Shown here piece after piece: positions 45,821-55,580 of a stretch of 64,000 bases of DNA; position 1 is the stretch's first letter, and each line of letters begins with the position of its first letter. Source of the DNA: Methylobacterium gossipiicola (GTDB lineage Bacteria > Pseudomonadota > Alphaproteobacteria > Rhizobiales > Beijerinckiaceae); assembly GCF_900113485.1 (NCBI RefSeq), contig NZ_FOPM01000013.1, forward strand, positions 1 through 64,000, given 5' to 3'. Position numbers and translations under genes: made by a program. The notes under the pieces are model-generated. The model was given only the letters and a program-made list of their open reading frames with translations. It ran no database searches and was not told the origin of the DNA.

Positions 45821-46938
45821 GGGCCGATGCGCGCTGTCTCCCCGCAGGCGAGGCCGGGGCCGGCGAAGGCCTCGCGCTCGCGCAGGGTTTCGACGAGATC
45901 GAGGACCCAGGCCATCCGGCCGGGGACATCCCACCAGGCGGGGCCGGTGGCGACCGGTTGGGCCGTCACGGCCGCGACGAGGAACGTCACCTCCGCGAGG
46001 GGCGGGGCATCCCGGTGCGCTGGATCGGTCCAAGCGGGTGTGAAGGCGGCCCGGGCGAGAAGCGTGGCCTTGCGCCGACCTTCGACCCGGGCACGGGTGC
46101 TCACCGGATCGAGGCCCTGGCGTTCGAGTTCGCGGCCGATCTCGGCGTAGATCAGCCGGGCCGCGCGGATCGCCGGGCGGCAGCCGCGCGGCAGGCCGGA
46201 CAGGCCGGCTTCCGCGCGGATATAGAGGTCGTCGGCGACGCTGAGCAGGCGGGCGACGACGCCCGCCAGGGCCGGGCTCGGGCGCGGATCGGCCAGGAAG
46301 GCGTCCGGATCGATTCCTGCCTCTCTCAGCCAGTCGAGGGGCAGATAGAGCCGACCGGCGCGGGCATCCTCGCCGACGTCTCGGGCGATGTTGGTGAACT
46401 GCATGGCGACGCCGAGGTCGCAGGCCCGGGCGAGGACGGCCGGATCGCGCGCCCCCATGATGAGGGTCATGGTCGCGCCGACGCTGGCCGCCACCCGCGC
46501 GGCGTAGGCCGTGAGGTCGGACAGGGTCGCGTAGCGGCGGCCTTCCGCGTCCCAGGCGAGCCCTTCGATGAGCGCCATCGGCAGGGCACGCGGGATGGCG
46601 TGGGCGACGACGAGGTCGGCGAGCGCCCGGTCGGCCGGTGCGTCGGCCGGGCGCCCCTCATAGGCCCGCGACAGGCGCGCGGCGAGGCGGGCCACGGCCG
46701 CCCCCCGGGCACCGGGCGCCACGCCATCGACGGCGTCGTCGGACAGGCGGCAGAAGGCGTAGAGCCCGTAGGCCGGGCGCCGCACCCGCCCCGGCAGCAG
46801 GGCCGAGGCGGCGAAGAAGCTCCGCGAGCCCGTCCGGATCGCGGCCCGGCAGGCGGCCCGGTCGTCGGCATCGGCGTGGGGCAGCCGCCACAGGGGTGCC
46901 CGCTCGGGGGTCGGGATGGCCCAGAAGGACGGCCTCAT
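45817..46938 (-). CDS. crtB: Phytoene synthase
   Basis: Condenses two geranylgeranyl diphosphates to phytoene, first carotenoid-specific step. With the start at MRPSFWAIP it has 373 residues; an ATG at 46962 would overlap crtI by 20 bases. The squalene/phytoene synthase motifs are clear: YAFCRLSDDAVDG as first Asp motif, GVAMQFTNIARDVGEDARAGRLYLP as second, and RLIYAEIGRELERQG. The C-terminal 80 residues are an extra extension with VTFLVAAVTAQPV, longer than in many CrtB proteins. It follows crtI after four bases and overlaps the small orf54. Confidence 0.96.
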   Translation of the reverse strand: MRPSFWAIPTPERAPLWRLPHADADDRAACRAAIRTGSRSFFAASALLPGRVRRPAYGLYAFCRLSDDAVDGVAPGARGAAVARLAARLSRAYEGRPADAPADRALADLVVAHAIPRALPMALIEGLAWDAEGRRYATLSDLTAYAARVAASVGATMTLIMGARDPAVLARACDLGVAMQFTNIARDVGEDARAGRLYLPLDWLREAGIDPDAFLADPRPSPALAGVVARLLSVADDLYIRAEAGLSGLPRGCRPAIRAARLIYAEIGRELERQGLDPVSTRARVEGRRKATLLARAAFTPAWTDPAHRDAPPLAEVTFLVAAVTAQPVATGPAWWDVPGRMAWVLDLVETLREREAFAGPGLACGETARIGP

Positions 46939-46942
46939 GGCC

Positions 46943-48469
46943 TCAGGCGAAGACACGCGCATCCGGCACCACGGAATCGAGGACTCGGGCAGAGGAGAGG
47001 ACGCCCGGAAGCCCGGCCCCCGGATGGGTGCCGGCTCCGACGAGGAAGAGGTTGCGGACGTTCTCGGACGCGTTGTGCGGCCGGAACCACGCCGATTGCG
47101 TCAGCACCGGCTCCAGGCCGAAGCCCGATCCCCGGAAGCTGAGGAAATCGTCGGCGAAGTCGCGGGGCGTCGTCACCCGCGAGGTCACGAGGGATTCCGA
47201 CAGGCCGGGCATCACCGTGGCTTCGAGGTGCTGCGCGATGGCGCGCCGATACGGCTCGGCCAGGGTGGCCCAGTCCTGGCCGCCGTCGAGGTTCGGCACC
47301 GGCGACAGGACGTAGAACGCATCGTGGCCGGGCGGAGCCAGCAACGGGTCCGTGGCGGTGGGCCGGTGCAGGTAGAGGCTAAAATCCTTCGCCAAGTGCT
47401 TCTTGGAAAAGATGTCGTCGATGAGCCCACGATAGCGCGGCCCCAACAGGATGGTGTGGTGGGCGACATCCGGGAATTTTTTCGCCGTGCCGAAGTACCA
47501 GACGAACAGGCCCATGGAGGAATGGGCGCGCTTGAGCCGGTTCGCGCTCCAGCGCCGGGTGCTTCCGCCCAGCAGCGTTCCGTAGGTGAAGGCCGAATCG
47601 GCGTTCGAGACGACGATGTCGGCGGGGATCGCTTCCCCATCGGCCAGGGTGACACCCGTCGCCCGGCCCGCTGTGACGGTGATGCGGGCGACGTCGGCAT
47701 GGCAGCGCAGGGTTCCGCCCTGCCCCCGAATGAGGTCGCACAGGCCGGCCACCAGCCGGCCGGTGCCCCCCATGGCGAAATGCACGCCCCAGCGCCGTTC
47801 GAGATGGGCGATGAGGCAGTAGATCGCGCTCGCCCGGAATGGGCTGCCGCCGATGAGGAGGGGGTGGAAGGAGAAGACCGTCCGCAGGCGTTCGTCGCGA
47901 ATATGGCTCGCCACGAGGTCGTAGACGGAGCGGTGGCCGCCGAGGCGCAGCAGGCTCGGCATGATCCGGATCATGTCGGTGACGGAGGAGAACGGGACGT
48001 GGCCGAGTTCCTCGAACCCGACCCGGCAGATCGCCTCCGAGCGGGCCATGAAAGCCTCGTAGCCGGCGACGTCCCGGGGGGAAAACTTCGCCACCTCTGC
48101 CCGCATGGCGACGGGGTCGCCGCTGTAGTCGAAGGTGGCGCCGTCGTCGAAGCGGATGCGGTAGAACGGCAGCATCGGCGCGAGGGTGACATCGTCCGCC
48201 ATGCGTCGTCCGCACAGGCGCCACAGTTCCTCGAATAGGAACGGCGCAGTGACGATGGTCGGGCCGGCGTCAAACGTGAAGCCGTCCTGGCGGTGGACCC
48301 GGGCGCGGCCGCCGGACTGCTCCAGGCGCTCCAGCACCGTGACCCGGTAGCCCCGGGCACCCAGACGGATCGCCGCCGCGAGACCGCCAAAGCCGGAGCC
48401 GATCACCACCGCATGGGGGCGCGGCTTCGCGGGCGTCACGGCATCCGGGATGTCAGCGAGTGTCAACAT
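46943..48469 (-). CDS. crtI: Phytoene desaturase
   Basis: FAD-dependent desaturase converting phytoene to neurosporene/lycopene. About 508 residues: HAVVIGSGFGGLAAAIRLGARGY dinucleotide fold, RLEQSGGRARV, FDAGPTIVTAP, HFAMGGTGRLV, and C-terminal LVGAGTHPGAGLPGVLSSA. The start is uncertain: the ATG at 48469 lies inside the PpsR-type palindrome and has no ribosome site, so a GTG 10 or 20 codons downstream may be used. crtB follows directly. bchO lies upstream on the same strand with about 50 bases between. Confidence 0.95.
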   Translation of the reverse strand: MLTLADIPDAVTPAKPRPHAVVIGSGFGGLAAAIRLGARGYRVTVLERLEQSGGRARVHRQDGFTFDAGPTIVTAPFLFEELWRLCGRRMADDVTLAPMLPFYRIRFDDGATFDYSGDPVAMRAEVAKFSPRDVAGYEAFMARSEAICRVGFEELGHVPFSSVTDMIRIMPSLLRLGGHRSVYDLVASHIRDERLRTVFSFHPLLIGGSPFRASAIYCLIAHLERRWGVHFAMGGTGRLVAGLCDLIRGQGGTLRCHADVARITVTAGRATGVTLADGEAIPADIVVSNADSAFTYGTLLGGSTRRWSANRLKRAHSSMGLFVWYFGTAKKFPDVAHHTILLGPRYRGLIDDIFSKKHLAKDFSLYLHRPTATDPLLAPPGHDAFYVLSPVPNLDGGQDWATLAEPYRRAIAQHLEATVMPGLSESLVTSRVTTPRDFADDFLSFRGSGFGLEPVLTQSAWFRPHNASENVRNLFLVGAGTHPGAGLPGVLSSARVLDSVVPDARVFA

Positions 48470-48480
48470 AATCTGACACT
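48459..48480 (-). promoter_or_regulatory. PpsR/CrtJ-type palindrome at crtI
   Basis: Arms AGTGTCA (48459-48465) and TGACACT (48474-48480), core TGT-N12-ACA at 48461-48478. It covers the annotated crtI ATG and lies in the 50-base bchO-crtI gap, so crtIB-orf54 probably has its own repressible promoter. No convincing -35 box was found. Confidence 0.7.
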
Positions 48481-48519
48481 AATCCGCGTCTTCGTGGACG
48501 CGCAAGCGCTGTTTTGCGC

Positions 48520-49413
48520 TCAGGTCTCGACCGGCGGCGGGACGAGTCGGCGGATGATTTCGGCCACCGCTCCAGGCGCTTCCTCATGGGCGAGGTGGCC
48601 GAGATTGCGCAGCAGATCCACCCGTGCCCGAGGCAGACGGTTTTGCAGCGCGAAGGCGGTTTCGGGGGCGATCGCCCGGTCGTTCCCGCCCACCACCAGG
48701 GTGGTGGGCACGGTGAGGCGGGGCAAGGCGCGGTCGAGGGCCGCCAGATCCCAATTTGCCATCATGCCAAGGGCGCCGGCGACATGGCCGGGGCAGCGGA
48801 ACAGGCGGCGGTAGAGGTCGAGCCCCTCCGCGTCGAGGCGCGAGCCGGTGCCGCGGATCAGGCGCTCCACCGCCGGGCGGTCGGCGGTCCAGGCGAAGAT
48901 TTTTGGGGTCACCCGGTTGAGGAACAGCATCCGGGCGAGACTCGGAAACAGCACCGCGGCGAGGCCGGGGAACGGAGTCAGCGCCCCGTTGAGGGCGACG
49001 AGGTGGCGTGGTGAGATCCGCCCGTCGAGGCATAGGCGCGCGAGGAGGGCGGCACCCGCCGAATGGCCGACGGCGATCTCGGGCGCGATCTCCAGATGGT
49101 CGAGGAGATCGCCGATGGCCGCCGCCATGCCGGGGAGGGACAGGCGCGCGGGGGGAAGCGGATCGCTGAAGCCGTGGCCGGGCAGGTCCGGGGCCACGAC
49201 GAAGACGTGTTCGGCGAGCAGCGGCGCGAGACCGCGCCAGGAATGGGTCGCCGCGCCGGTGCCGTGGAGGAGCAGGAGCGCGGGCGCCCCCGCCCGACCG
49301 AAGGTCTGGACGTGCCAGGTGAGGTTGGATGCCGCGACGAACCGGCTCGCCTCCCGATGCGGCCAGTCCGCGCCGTCTCGCGCCCAGAGGGGTCTGTCGC
49401 TCGGCGTCGCCAT
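48520..49413 (-). CDS. bchO: Alpha/beta hydrolase BchO (magnesium chelatase accessory protein)
   Basis: A 297-residue alpha/beta hydrolase found in photosynthesis clusters beside bchI and bchD; role probably in Mg chelation or a nearby step but unproven. Visible: LLLLHGTGAATHSWRGLAPLLA, PDLPGHGFSD, nucleophile elbow AVGHSAGAALLARL, GGNDRAIAP with the acid and NLGHLAHEE with the His. It follows bchD after eight bases. Confidence 0.93.
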   Translation of the reverse strand: MATPSDRPLWARDGADWPHREASRFVAASNLTWHVQTFGRAGAPALLLLHGTGAATHSWRGLAPLLAEHVFVVAPDLPGHGFSDPLPPARLSLPGMAAAIGDLLDHLEIAPEIAVGHSAGAALLARLCLDGRISPRHLVALNGALTPFPGLAAVLFPSLARMLFLNRVTPKIFAWTADRPAVERLIRGTGSRLDAEGLDLYRRLFRCPGHVAGALGMMANWDLAALDRALPRLTVPTTLVVGGNDRAIAPETAFALQNRLPRARVDLLRNLGHLAHEEAPGAVAEIIRRLVPPPVET

Positions 49414-49421
49414 GGCGCTTC

Positions 49422-51128
49422 CTAGCGCGCCGTCCGGACGGCGTCGCGCATCGCCCCGGCATCGGCATAGGGCAAGGGCAGGTAGCGCCCGCCCATGGCC
49501 TCGGCGAGGCGGCGGGCGGACTCCTGCGGCCGGGCCGCGGTGTCGATGAGGAGCGTCCGCACGCCCTCCCCGCGCAAGGAAGCCGCCGCCGCCAGCGCCT
49601 CCGCCCCGGCCTGGGCCCGGCCGGCGGTGCCGGTGCGGGTGACGTTGGCGCGTCCATCGGTGAGCACCACCACCAGGGGCGCTCCCCCGCCCCGCCGCAC
49701 GGTGCGGGCGAGGTCCGCCGCCGCGTCGAGGCCGGCGGCGAGCGGCGTGCCGCCGCCGCCCGGCAGGGCGCCGAGGCTGCGGCGGGCCCGGGCCAGGGCT
49801 CGGGTGGGGGGGAGGATCAACTCGGCCCCCGTCCCGCGAAACGCCAGCACGGCGACCCGGTCGCGGCGGGTATAGGCCTCGGCCAGGAGCAGCTCGACGG
49901 CGCCCTTCGCTTCGGCGAGGCGTTCGAGGGCGGCCGAGCCCGAGGCGTCGACGGCGAAGATCGTCGTGGTCTCGCTACGCTGCGCGAAACGGGTGATCCG
50001 AAGGTCCTCCGGGCGGATCCGGATGCGCCGCGAATCGGGGGTCGCACCCTCCCCTCGGCGCAGGCGCTGCCAGGGGGCGGCGGCCCGCAGGGTCTCGATG
50101 AGATCGAGGCGTCCGTGGCGGGGGGCGCCGGCCCGCGCGCCCGTGGGCCGCCCCGTTCGCGAGGCGGCGGCGATCCCCGCCTTGCCCGGCCGGGGCTGGC
50201 GGGGACGGCTTCCCGCTTCGAGACCTTGCGCCAGGAGGCCGGGCGGCAGGACGGCGCGGACGGCCTCGACGAGGCGTTGTTCGAGGGAGGGACCTTCCCC
50301 CGGGGCCGCCTCGGTTTCGGGCGCCCGCTCGTCCGGAGCCGGTGTCTCGGGCGAGGAATCGTCCGACGCCGCGTCCGTTTCGTCGAGGGTCGGCGTCTGC
50401 GTCGCCCGGGGGGCGAGGACGAGGCGGGCGGCGAGGATGCTCGCTGCCTCGGTCGGATCGCGGCCGCCGGTGAGGAGGCGGGCGACCCGCATCGCCAGGA
50501 GGGGGCCGCGCAGGGAGGCGATGCCGAGGGCTTGCGCCGCCTGACACAGGACCGCCGCCGCATCCGCGACGGGCTTTCCGGATTCATCCTCCCCCAGGGA
50601 CGCTGCCTCGGGGGGCGTGAGGTCGCCCAGGGCGATGTCAGAGAGGTCGATGTGGAAGGCGAGACGGTCGGCGAGCGCCGGTGACACGGGGGCGTCGTCG
50701 CCCTGCCCCTCGTCGAGAAGAATCACGCCGAGGCGGGCCGGGCGGCTCTCGCCGAGCCCGTCGCGCTCCACCCGCACGATGCCGTCGTCGAGGGTCGCGG
50801 CGAGACGGGCGGCGAGGCCGGGCGACAGGCGTTCGGCCATGGGCACCACGAGGAGGCCGCCATCGGTCTCGGCGAGAAGCCCCGCTTCGGCCACGGGACG
50901 CCCGGCCGCCAGGGTGGCGGGCAGGTCGAGGCCGCCGAGGAGGCGGGCATCGGTGATGCTGCCGGGCATCCGCCGCAGGGGCCGCGCCGCCGTCAGGGCG
51001 TCCCGCAGGGCCGCGAGCCAGGCATCGCGCACGGGGCCGGCCCCGGCATGGACCACGACGCCGCCGAGCCCGTGCGGATCCGCCGCCGCGAGCCGCGCGA
51101 CGCGGAGCGCATCGGCCCAGGCGGTCAC
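49422..51128 (-). CDS. bchD: Magnesium chelatase subunit D
   Basis: AAA+ partner of BchI in the Mg-chelatase that inserts Mg into protoporphyrin IX. 568 residues: a degenerate AAA+ domain (about 1-240), a Pro/acidic linker (ESGDA... PETPAPDERAPETEA, about 250-300), and a C-terminal von Willebrand A domain with the MIDAS motif IFAVDASGSAALERL and VVLTDGRANV. The GTG start overlaps the bchI stop as GTGA, so translation is coupled. Confidence 0.97.
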   Translation of the reverse strand: MTAWADALRVARLAAADPHGLGGVVVHAGAGPVRDAWLAALRDALTAARPLRRMPGSITDARLLGGLDLPATLAAGRPVAEAGLLAETDGGLLVVPMAERLSPGLAARLAATLDDGIVRVERDGLGESRPARLGVILLDEGQGDDAPVSPALADRLAFHIDLSDIALGDLTPPEAASLGEDESGKPVADAAAVLCQAAQALGIASLRGPLLAMRVARLLTGGRDPTEAASILAARLVLAPRATQTPTLDETDAASDDSSPETPAPDERAPETEAAPGEGPSLEQRLVEAVRAVLPPGLLAQGLEAGSRPRQPRPGKAGIAAASRTGRPTGARAGAPRHGRLDLIETLRAAAPWQRLRRGEGATPDSRRIRIRPEDLRITRFAQRSETTTIFAVDASGSAALERLAEAKGAVELLLAEAYTRRDRVAVLAFRGTGAELILPPTRALARARRSLGALPGGGGTPLAAGLDAAADLARTVRRGGGAPLVVVLTDGRANVTRTGTAGRAQAGAEALAAAASLRGEGVRTLLIDTAARPQESARRLAEAMGGRYLPLPYADAGAMRDAVRTAR

Positions 51129-52276
51129 GGGGCGAGAACCTCCGCCACGGCGCGGGCCACGCGCGCCGTGGAGCCGGATTCGTCGAGGGGATTGCGGCGC
51201 AGGCGATGGCGCAGGGCGGCCGGCGCGATGCGGGCGAGGTGGTCGCGGCCGACGGTCTCGGCCCCCTCCAGGGCGGCCAGCGCCCGGGCCGTGCGCATGA
51301 GGGTGAGCTCGCCGCGCAGGCCGTCGGTGCCGAGGGCGAGGCAGAGGCGGGCCGCCGCCTCCAGGGTCGCGTCGGGCACGGTGAGGGACGGCAGATGCGC
51401 GCGAGCCCGGGTCAGGTTTTCGCGGATGGCCTCGTCCGCCGCGGCATAGGCGGCACGGAAGGCCGTGGAATCGTGCTCGTAGGCGTCGCGCCGGCGCACC
51501 ACGTCGATCCGGGTCGGCAGATCCGTCGGCGTCGTCACCTCGACGGCGAGGCCGAAGCGGTCGAGGAGCTGGGGCCGCAACTCCCCCTCCTCCGGGTTGC
51601 CGCTGCCCACCAGCACGAAACGGGCGGGGTGACGGAGGCTCAGGCCCTCGCGCTCGACGGTGTTCACCCCGGAGGCCGCCACGTCGAGGAGGAGGTCCAC
51701 GAGGTGATCGTCAAGCAGATTGACCTCGTCGATGTAGAGGAAGCCCCGGTTGGCCCGCGCCAGCAGGCCCGGCTCGAACGCCTTCTGCCCGTGGGCCAGG
51801 GCGCGTTCGAGGTCGAGGGCGCCCACAACCCGGTCCTCCGTGGCGCCGAGCGGCAGATCCACCACGGGGACGGGTACGGCGTGGGTTTCGAGGGCGCCGG
51901 CATGGTCGCGGCAGCGGGGGCACAGGTCGCCCGGCCGGGCGGGATCGCAGGCATAGGGGCACCCGACCACGGCCCGCATCGGCGGCAGCAGGGCGGCGAG
52001 CCCCCGGATCGCCGTCGACTTGCCCGTTCCCCGGTCGCCGAACACCAGCACGCCGCCGACGGACGGGTCCACGGCCGCGATGAGGAGCGCCTGTCGCATC
52101 TCGTCCTGGCCGACGATGGCCGAGAATGGAAATACGGAAGGCGCCGAATGCGGGACCGTGTCCGGCCGGGGGGATTTCGCGCGGTCGGACACGCGGATCG
52201 TGCCGATCTGCGCGGTCAGATGCGGAAGGGAGGCCGGTTCACGGGACATCGCTCGGGTCGATCCGTTGACGATCAT
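51125..52276 (-). CDS. bchI: Magnesium chelatase ATPase subunit I
   Basis: AAA+ ATPase motor of Mg-chelatase, 383 residues. FSAIVGQDEMRQALLIAAVDPSVGGVLVFGDRGTGKST carries Walker A near residue 85; GFLYIDEVNLLDDHLVDLLLDVAASG carries Walker B; SGNPEEGELRPQLLDRFGL is sensor 1 and the arginine-finger region. The N terminus is about 45 residues longer than in many BchI; an inner ATG at 52249 would shorten it. It follows hemA after about 70 bases. Confidence 0.97.
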   Translation of the reverse strand: MIVNGSTRAMSREPASLPHLTAQIGTIRVSDRAKSPRPDTVPHSAPSVFPFSAIVGQDEMRQALLIAAVDPSVGGVLVFGDRGTGKSTAIRGLAALLPPMRAVVGCPYACDPARPGDLCPRCRDHAGALETHAVPVPVVDLPLGATEDRVVGALDLERALAHGQKAFEPGLLARANRGFLYIDEVNLLDDHLVDLLLDVAASGVNTVEREGLSLRHPARFVLVGSGNPEEGELRPQLLDRFGLAVEVTTPTDLPTRIDVVRRRDAYEHDSTAFRAAYAAADEAIRENLTRARAHLPSLTVPDATLEAAARLCLALGTDGLRGELTLMRTARALAALEGAETVGRDHLARIAPAALRHRLRRNPLDESGSTARVARAVAEVLAP

Positions 52277-52346
52277 GGTCTTGAGTCCCCTTTGCCTCGA
52301 CGCGTGGTGGGCGCTCCGGCCCCGCAGGGCCCGAGCGGGCGGGGTT

Positions 52347-53564
52347 CTATTCGGCGGCGACGCGCTCGACGCCCATCCGCCCCCAGATCGTGCTCAAAGC
52401 GCCCACGAGGTGGTCGATATCGGCATCGGAATGCAGGGGCGACGGGGTGATCCGCAGGCGCTCGGTGCCGCGGGGAACCGTGGGATAGTTGATCGGCTGG
52501 ACGTAGATGCCGAACTCGTCGAGCAGGGTGTCGCTGATCGCCTTGCACAGCACCGGATCGCAGACCATCACGGGCACGATGTGGCTGTCGTTGGGCAGGC
52601 AAGGAATGCCGGCCGCGTCGAGCCGTGCGCGGACGGTGGCGACCCGCTCCTGGTGCCGCGCCCGCTCGCTGCCGCTCGCCTTAAGGTGACGGATGCTGGC
52701 CGCCGCCCCGGCCGCCACGGCGGGGGGGAGCGAGGTGGTGAAGATGAAGCCCGAGGCGAAGCTGCGCACGAAGTCGCAGAGCTTGACCGAGGCGGTGATG
52801 TAGCCGCCATGCACGGCGAACGCCTTGCCGAGCGTCCCCTCGATGACGTCGAGGCGGTGGGCGAGGCCCTCCCGCTCCGAGATGCCGCCGCCGCGCGCGC
52901 CGTAGAGGCCGACGGCGTGGACCTCGTCGAGGTAGGTGAGCGCGCCGTGGGCCTCGGCGACGTCGCAGATCTCGGCGATGGGGGCGATGTCGCCATCCAT
53001 GGAATAGACCGACTCGAAGGCCACGAGCTTCGGCCGGGCCGGATCGACGAGGCGCAGCTTGCGGTCGAGGTCCTCCGGATCGTTGTGGCGGAAGATGTGG
53101 CGCTCGGCCCGGCTCGCCTTGATGCCCTCGATCATCGAGGCGTGATTCTCGGAATCCGAGAACACGGCGCAGTTCGGCAGCTTGCCCGCCAGCGTGCCCA
53201 GGGCCGCCCAGTTCGAGACATAGCCCGAGGTGAACAGGAGGGCTGCCTCCTTGCCGTGGAGGTCGGCGAGTTCCCGCTCCAGCAGCACGTGATAATGGTT
53301 GGTGCCCGAGATGTTGCGGGTGCCGCCGGCTCCGGCGCCGCAGCGGTCGAGGGCCCCGTGCATGGCGGCGAGCACCGCCGGGTGCTGGCCCATGCCGAGG
53401 TAATCGTTGGAGCACCACACCGTCACGGGCCGGGTGCCCGTGGGCGTGTGGTGGGTGGCGTGGGGAAAGCGGCCGTTGTGGCGCTCGAGGTCCGTGAACA
53501 CCCGGTAGCGGCCCTCCCGATGGAGACCGTGGAGCTCGGCGGCGAAGAAGTCTTCGTAGTTCAT
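52347..53564 (-). CDS. hemA: 5-Aminolevulinate synthase
   Basis: PLP enzyme that joins glycine and succinyl-CoA to 5-aminolevulinate, first step of all tetrapyrroles in alphaproteobacteria (Shemin route). 405 residues, the usual length. Motifs: [47 protein letters not shown] and the PLP lysine in [14 protein letters not shown]. Length and the N-terminal [10 protein letters not shown] separate it from 2-amino-3-ketobutyrate ligase. It lies inside the photosynthesis cluster between puhE and bchI. Confidence 0.98.
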   Translation of the reverse strand: MNYEDFFAAELHGLHREGRYRVFTDLERHNGRFPHATHHTPTGTRPVTVWCSNDYLGMGQHPAVLAAMHGALDRCGAGAGGTRNISGTNHYHVLLERELADLHGKEAALLFTSGYVSNWAALGTLAGKLPNCAVFSDSENHASMIEGIKASRAERHIFRHNDPEDLDRKLRLVDPARPKLVAFESVYSMDGDIAPIAEICDVAEAHGALTYLDEVHAVGLYGARGGGISEREGLAHRLDVIEGTLGKAFAVHGGYITASVKLCDFVRSFASGFIFTTSLPPAVAAGAAASIRHLKASGSERARHQERVATVRARLDAAGIPCLPNDSHIVPVMVCDPVLCKAISDTLLDEFGIYVQPINYPTVPRGTERLRITPSPLHSDADIDHLVGALSTIWGRMGVERVAAE

Positions 53565-53629
53565 GGCCTGTCCCCTTCCCGTTCGTTGTGTGCGGTCGCG
53601 GTCCGGTGCTCGTCTTCGCGCTGCGTTGC

Positions 53630-54496
53630 TCAACCGGCGGTTTCCTGGGCGTCCCGGCTCCGCGTCGCGAGGACTGGGGCCGAGGGCGGCGTGCCGTACG
53701 CGACGCCCCCCTGCACGGGCGCGGCGACGGCCTCGGCCCCCTTCCCCGGCAGGCTCCACTGCCACAGGGCGGCCGAGGGCAGCGGCAGCATGAGGAAGCC
53801 GTGTTCCAGGGTGGCGAGGGCCATCAGGGCGGTGACGACGGTGAAGCCGACGCGCTCGTGGGCGTCGATCCCCTCGCCCAAGGCGGCCTGGGCCAGCCAC
53901 ACGGTCCCGAGCCCGGCGAGAACGACGGAGACCGGGAACAGGGGGTTCATGGGCCGGTTGCGCAGGAAACCCGCGAGGTAGCCGAGATGCTCCGGCAGGA
54001 ACTCGGCGTTGAGGTTGCGGACCCCGAGGAACATGTTCAGCCGGGCCGAGAGATTCATGCCGGCGAGGATCAGGTAGGTCCACAGGGCGAACCGGTTGGG
54101 GCCGCCCCAGGTCAGGCCCAGGATGGCGAGGCCCCCGAGGAGGATCGCCGCTTCGTGCCACAGGCTGGTGGCGAGCGCCGCGCGGAAGCGGGCGAAGCCC
54201 CGCGCCCCCGGCGGGCACGCCTTGGCGGAGGGCCCCGAGACGAAGCCCATGTAGTAGCTCATCTCCTGCCAGCCCCAGACGAGGAGCGCGCCGGTGAAGG
54301 CGGTGTAGGCGCCCGCCTCGCTGGTGTCGGAGGCGCTGGCGCCGATGGCCCAGAGGGCGGCGGCGAGAACAAGGGTTCCGGCCGCCATGCTCCAGGGATG
54401 GGTGGAGCGCGGCCGGTGATCGAGCAGGATGATGAGTCCGGTGGAAAACCACCAGATCACCACCGCGTAGAGGATCGGGACGGCGTAGGCGGCCAT
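53630..54496 (-). CDS. puhE: Photosynthetic complex assembly protein PuhE
   Basis: A 288-residue inner-membrane protein with about seven hydrophobic helices, starting [54 protein letters not shown] and the [22 protein letters not shown] segment match the PuhE family (DUF3623). In Rhodobacter its loss alters photosystem levels. It begins one base after acsF. The C-terminal 25 residues are non-conserved. Confidence 0.93.
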   Translation of the reverse strand: MAAYAVPILYAVVIWWFSTGLIILLDHRPRSTHPWSMAAGTLVLAAALWAIGASASDTSEAGAYTAFTGALLVWGWQEMSYYMGFVSGPSAKACPPGARGFARFRAALATSLWHEAAILLGGLAILGLTWGGPNRFALWTYLILAGMNLSARLNMFLGVRNLNAEFLPEHLGYLAGFLRNRPMNPLFPVSVVLAGLGTVWLAQAALGEGIDAHERVGFTVVTALMALATLEHGFLMLPLPSAALWQWSLPGKGAEAVAAPVQGGVAYGTPPSAPVLATRSRDAQETAG

Positions 54497-54497
54497 G

Positions 54498-55580
54498 CTA
54501 CCAGACCGGCTCGAGGCGGATTTCGGCCGGCATCGGGTTGTCGAGGGTGGGGAGCGCATAGAGCCGGGCGAAGTTCACGGCAGACGCCGCGATCCAGGCC
54601 CCGTGCTTGAGCTTACCCACGAGCCCGCCCCGCGCCTTGGCGTCGGCGATGCCGTTGGAGCAGGCGAGCAGCCGGTCCAGGGCCTGGCGAAACTTCGGGT
54701 TCTCGAGGTCGAGGGTGAGGGGGAAGGTCTGCTTCGAGATCTCCGAGGTGATGCGGAACACCTTGAAGTCGTAGTCGGTGGGATCGACCCCCAGCGCCTT
54801 GTGGAAGGCCGGGCGGCAATGGTCGCGGACATACATGGTGGCGAAGACCGCAAGCAGGAAGAACTTGATCCAGTAGCGGTTCACGCCCGTCGTGAGCTTC
54901 GGGTTCGCGCGCATGAGCAGCGCGAAGGCCTCGCCGTGGCGGAACTCGTCGTTGCACCACTTCTCGAACCACTTGAAGATCGGGTGAAAGCGCCGTTCTG
55001 GGTTGCGCTCCAGTTCACGGAAGATGGTGATGTAGCGGGCGTAGCCGATCTTCTCCGACAAATAGGTGGCGTAGAAGATGAATTTCGGCCGGAAGAAGGT
55101 ATATTTCTTCGATTTCGTCAGGAAGCCGAGATCCACCCCGATGCCGAAATCCTTCAACACGTCGTTGATGAAGCCGGCGTGCCGGGCTTCGTCGCGGCTC
55201 ATGAAGCCGAACAGCTCGCGGATATCGGGGTTCTTCGCCCGCTTGCGCATCTCGGCGTAGAGCACGCAGCCCGAGAACTCGGCGGTGATGGACGAGACGA
55301 GGAAGTCCATGAACTCCTTGCGGAGTTCCGGGTCGAGGCCGGACATGTCGGCGTCGAAATCGGCGTTGCGGGTGAAGTGGCGCTTGTTCGGATCGGCGCG
55401 GAGTTCCGCGATGAGCTTGTCCCAATCCGCCCGTACGGGCTCGACATCCGTGCGGTCGAGTTCCTCGAAATCCGTGGTGTAGAAGCGCGGCGACAGGAAG
55501 GTGGTCTCCTGCGCGGCCTTGGTGCCCTCGTTCATGGGGAATCGGGGCTGCACGGCGGGAGTCTGGGTCGAGACGGTCAC
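54498..55580 (-). CDS. acsF: Aerobic Mg-protoporphyrin IX monomethyl ester cyclase
   Basis: Di-iron oxidative cyclase that forms ring E with O2. 360 residues from a GTG start that overlaps the upstream bciE stop (GTGA). The di-iron ligands are visible in [33 protein letters not shown] and [17 protein letters not shown]. No bchE (anaerobic cyclase) is seen in the window, consistent with an aerobic lifestyle, although bchE could be elsewhere. Neighbour bciE encodes its probable accessory subunit. Confidence 0.98.
   Translation of the reverse strand: MTVSTQTPAVQPRFPMNEGTKAAQETTFLSPRFYTTDFEELDRTDVEPVRADWDKLIAELRADPNKRHFTRNADFDADMSGLDPELRKEFMDFLVSSITAEFSGCVLYAEMRKRAKNPDIRELFGFMSRDEARHAGFINDVLKDFGIGVDLGFLTKSKKYTFFRPKFIFYATYLSEKIGYARYITIFRELERNPERRFHPIFKWFEKWCNDEFRHGEAFALLMRANPKLTTGVNRYWIKFFLLAVFATMYVRDHCRPAFHKALGVDPTDYDFKVFRITSEISKQTFPLTLDLENPKFRQALDRLLACSNGIADAKARGGLVGKLKHGAWIAASAVNFARLYALPTLDNPMPAEIRLEPVW

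Noticed and set aside
52347..53564. 2-amino-3-ketobutyrate CoA ligase as alternative identity
   Set aside because: Length, N-terminal signature and location between puhE and bchI favour 5-aminolevulinate synthase.
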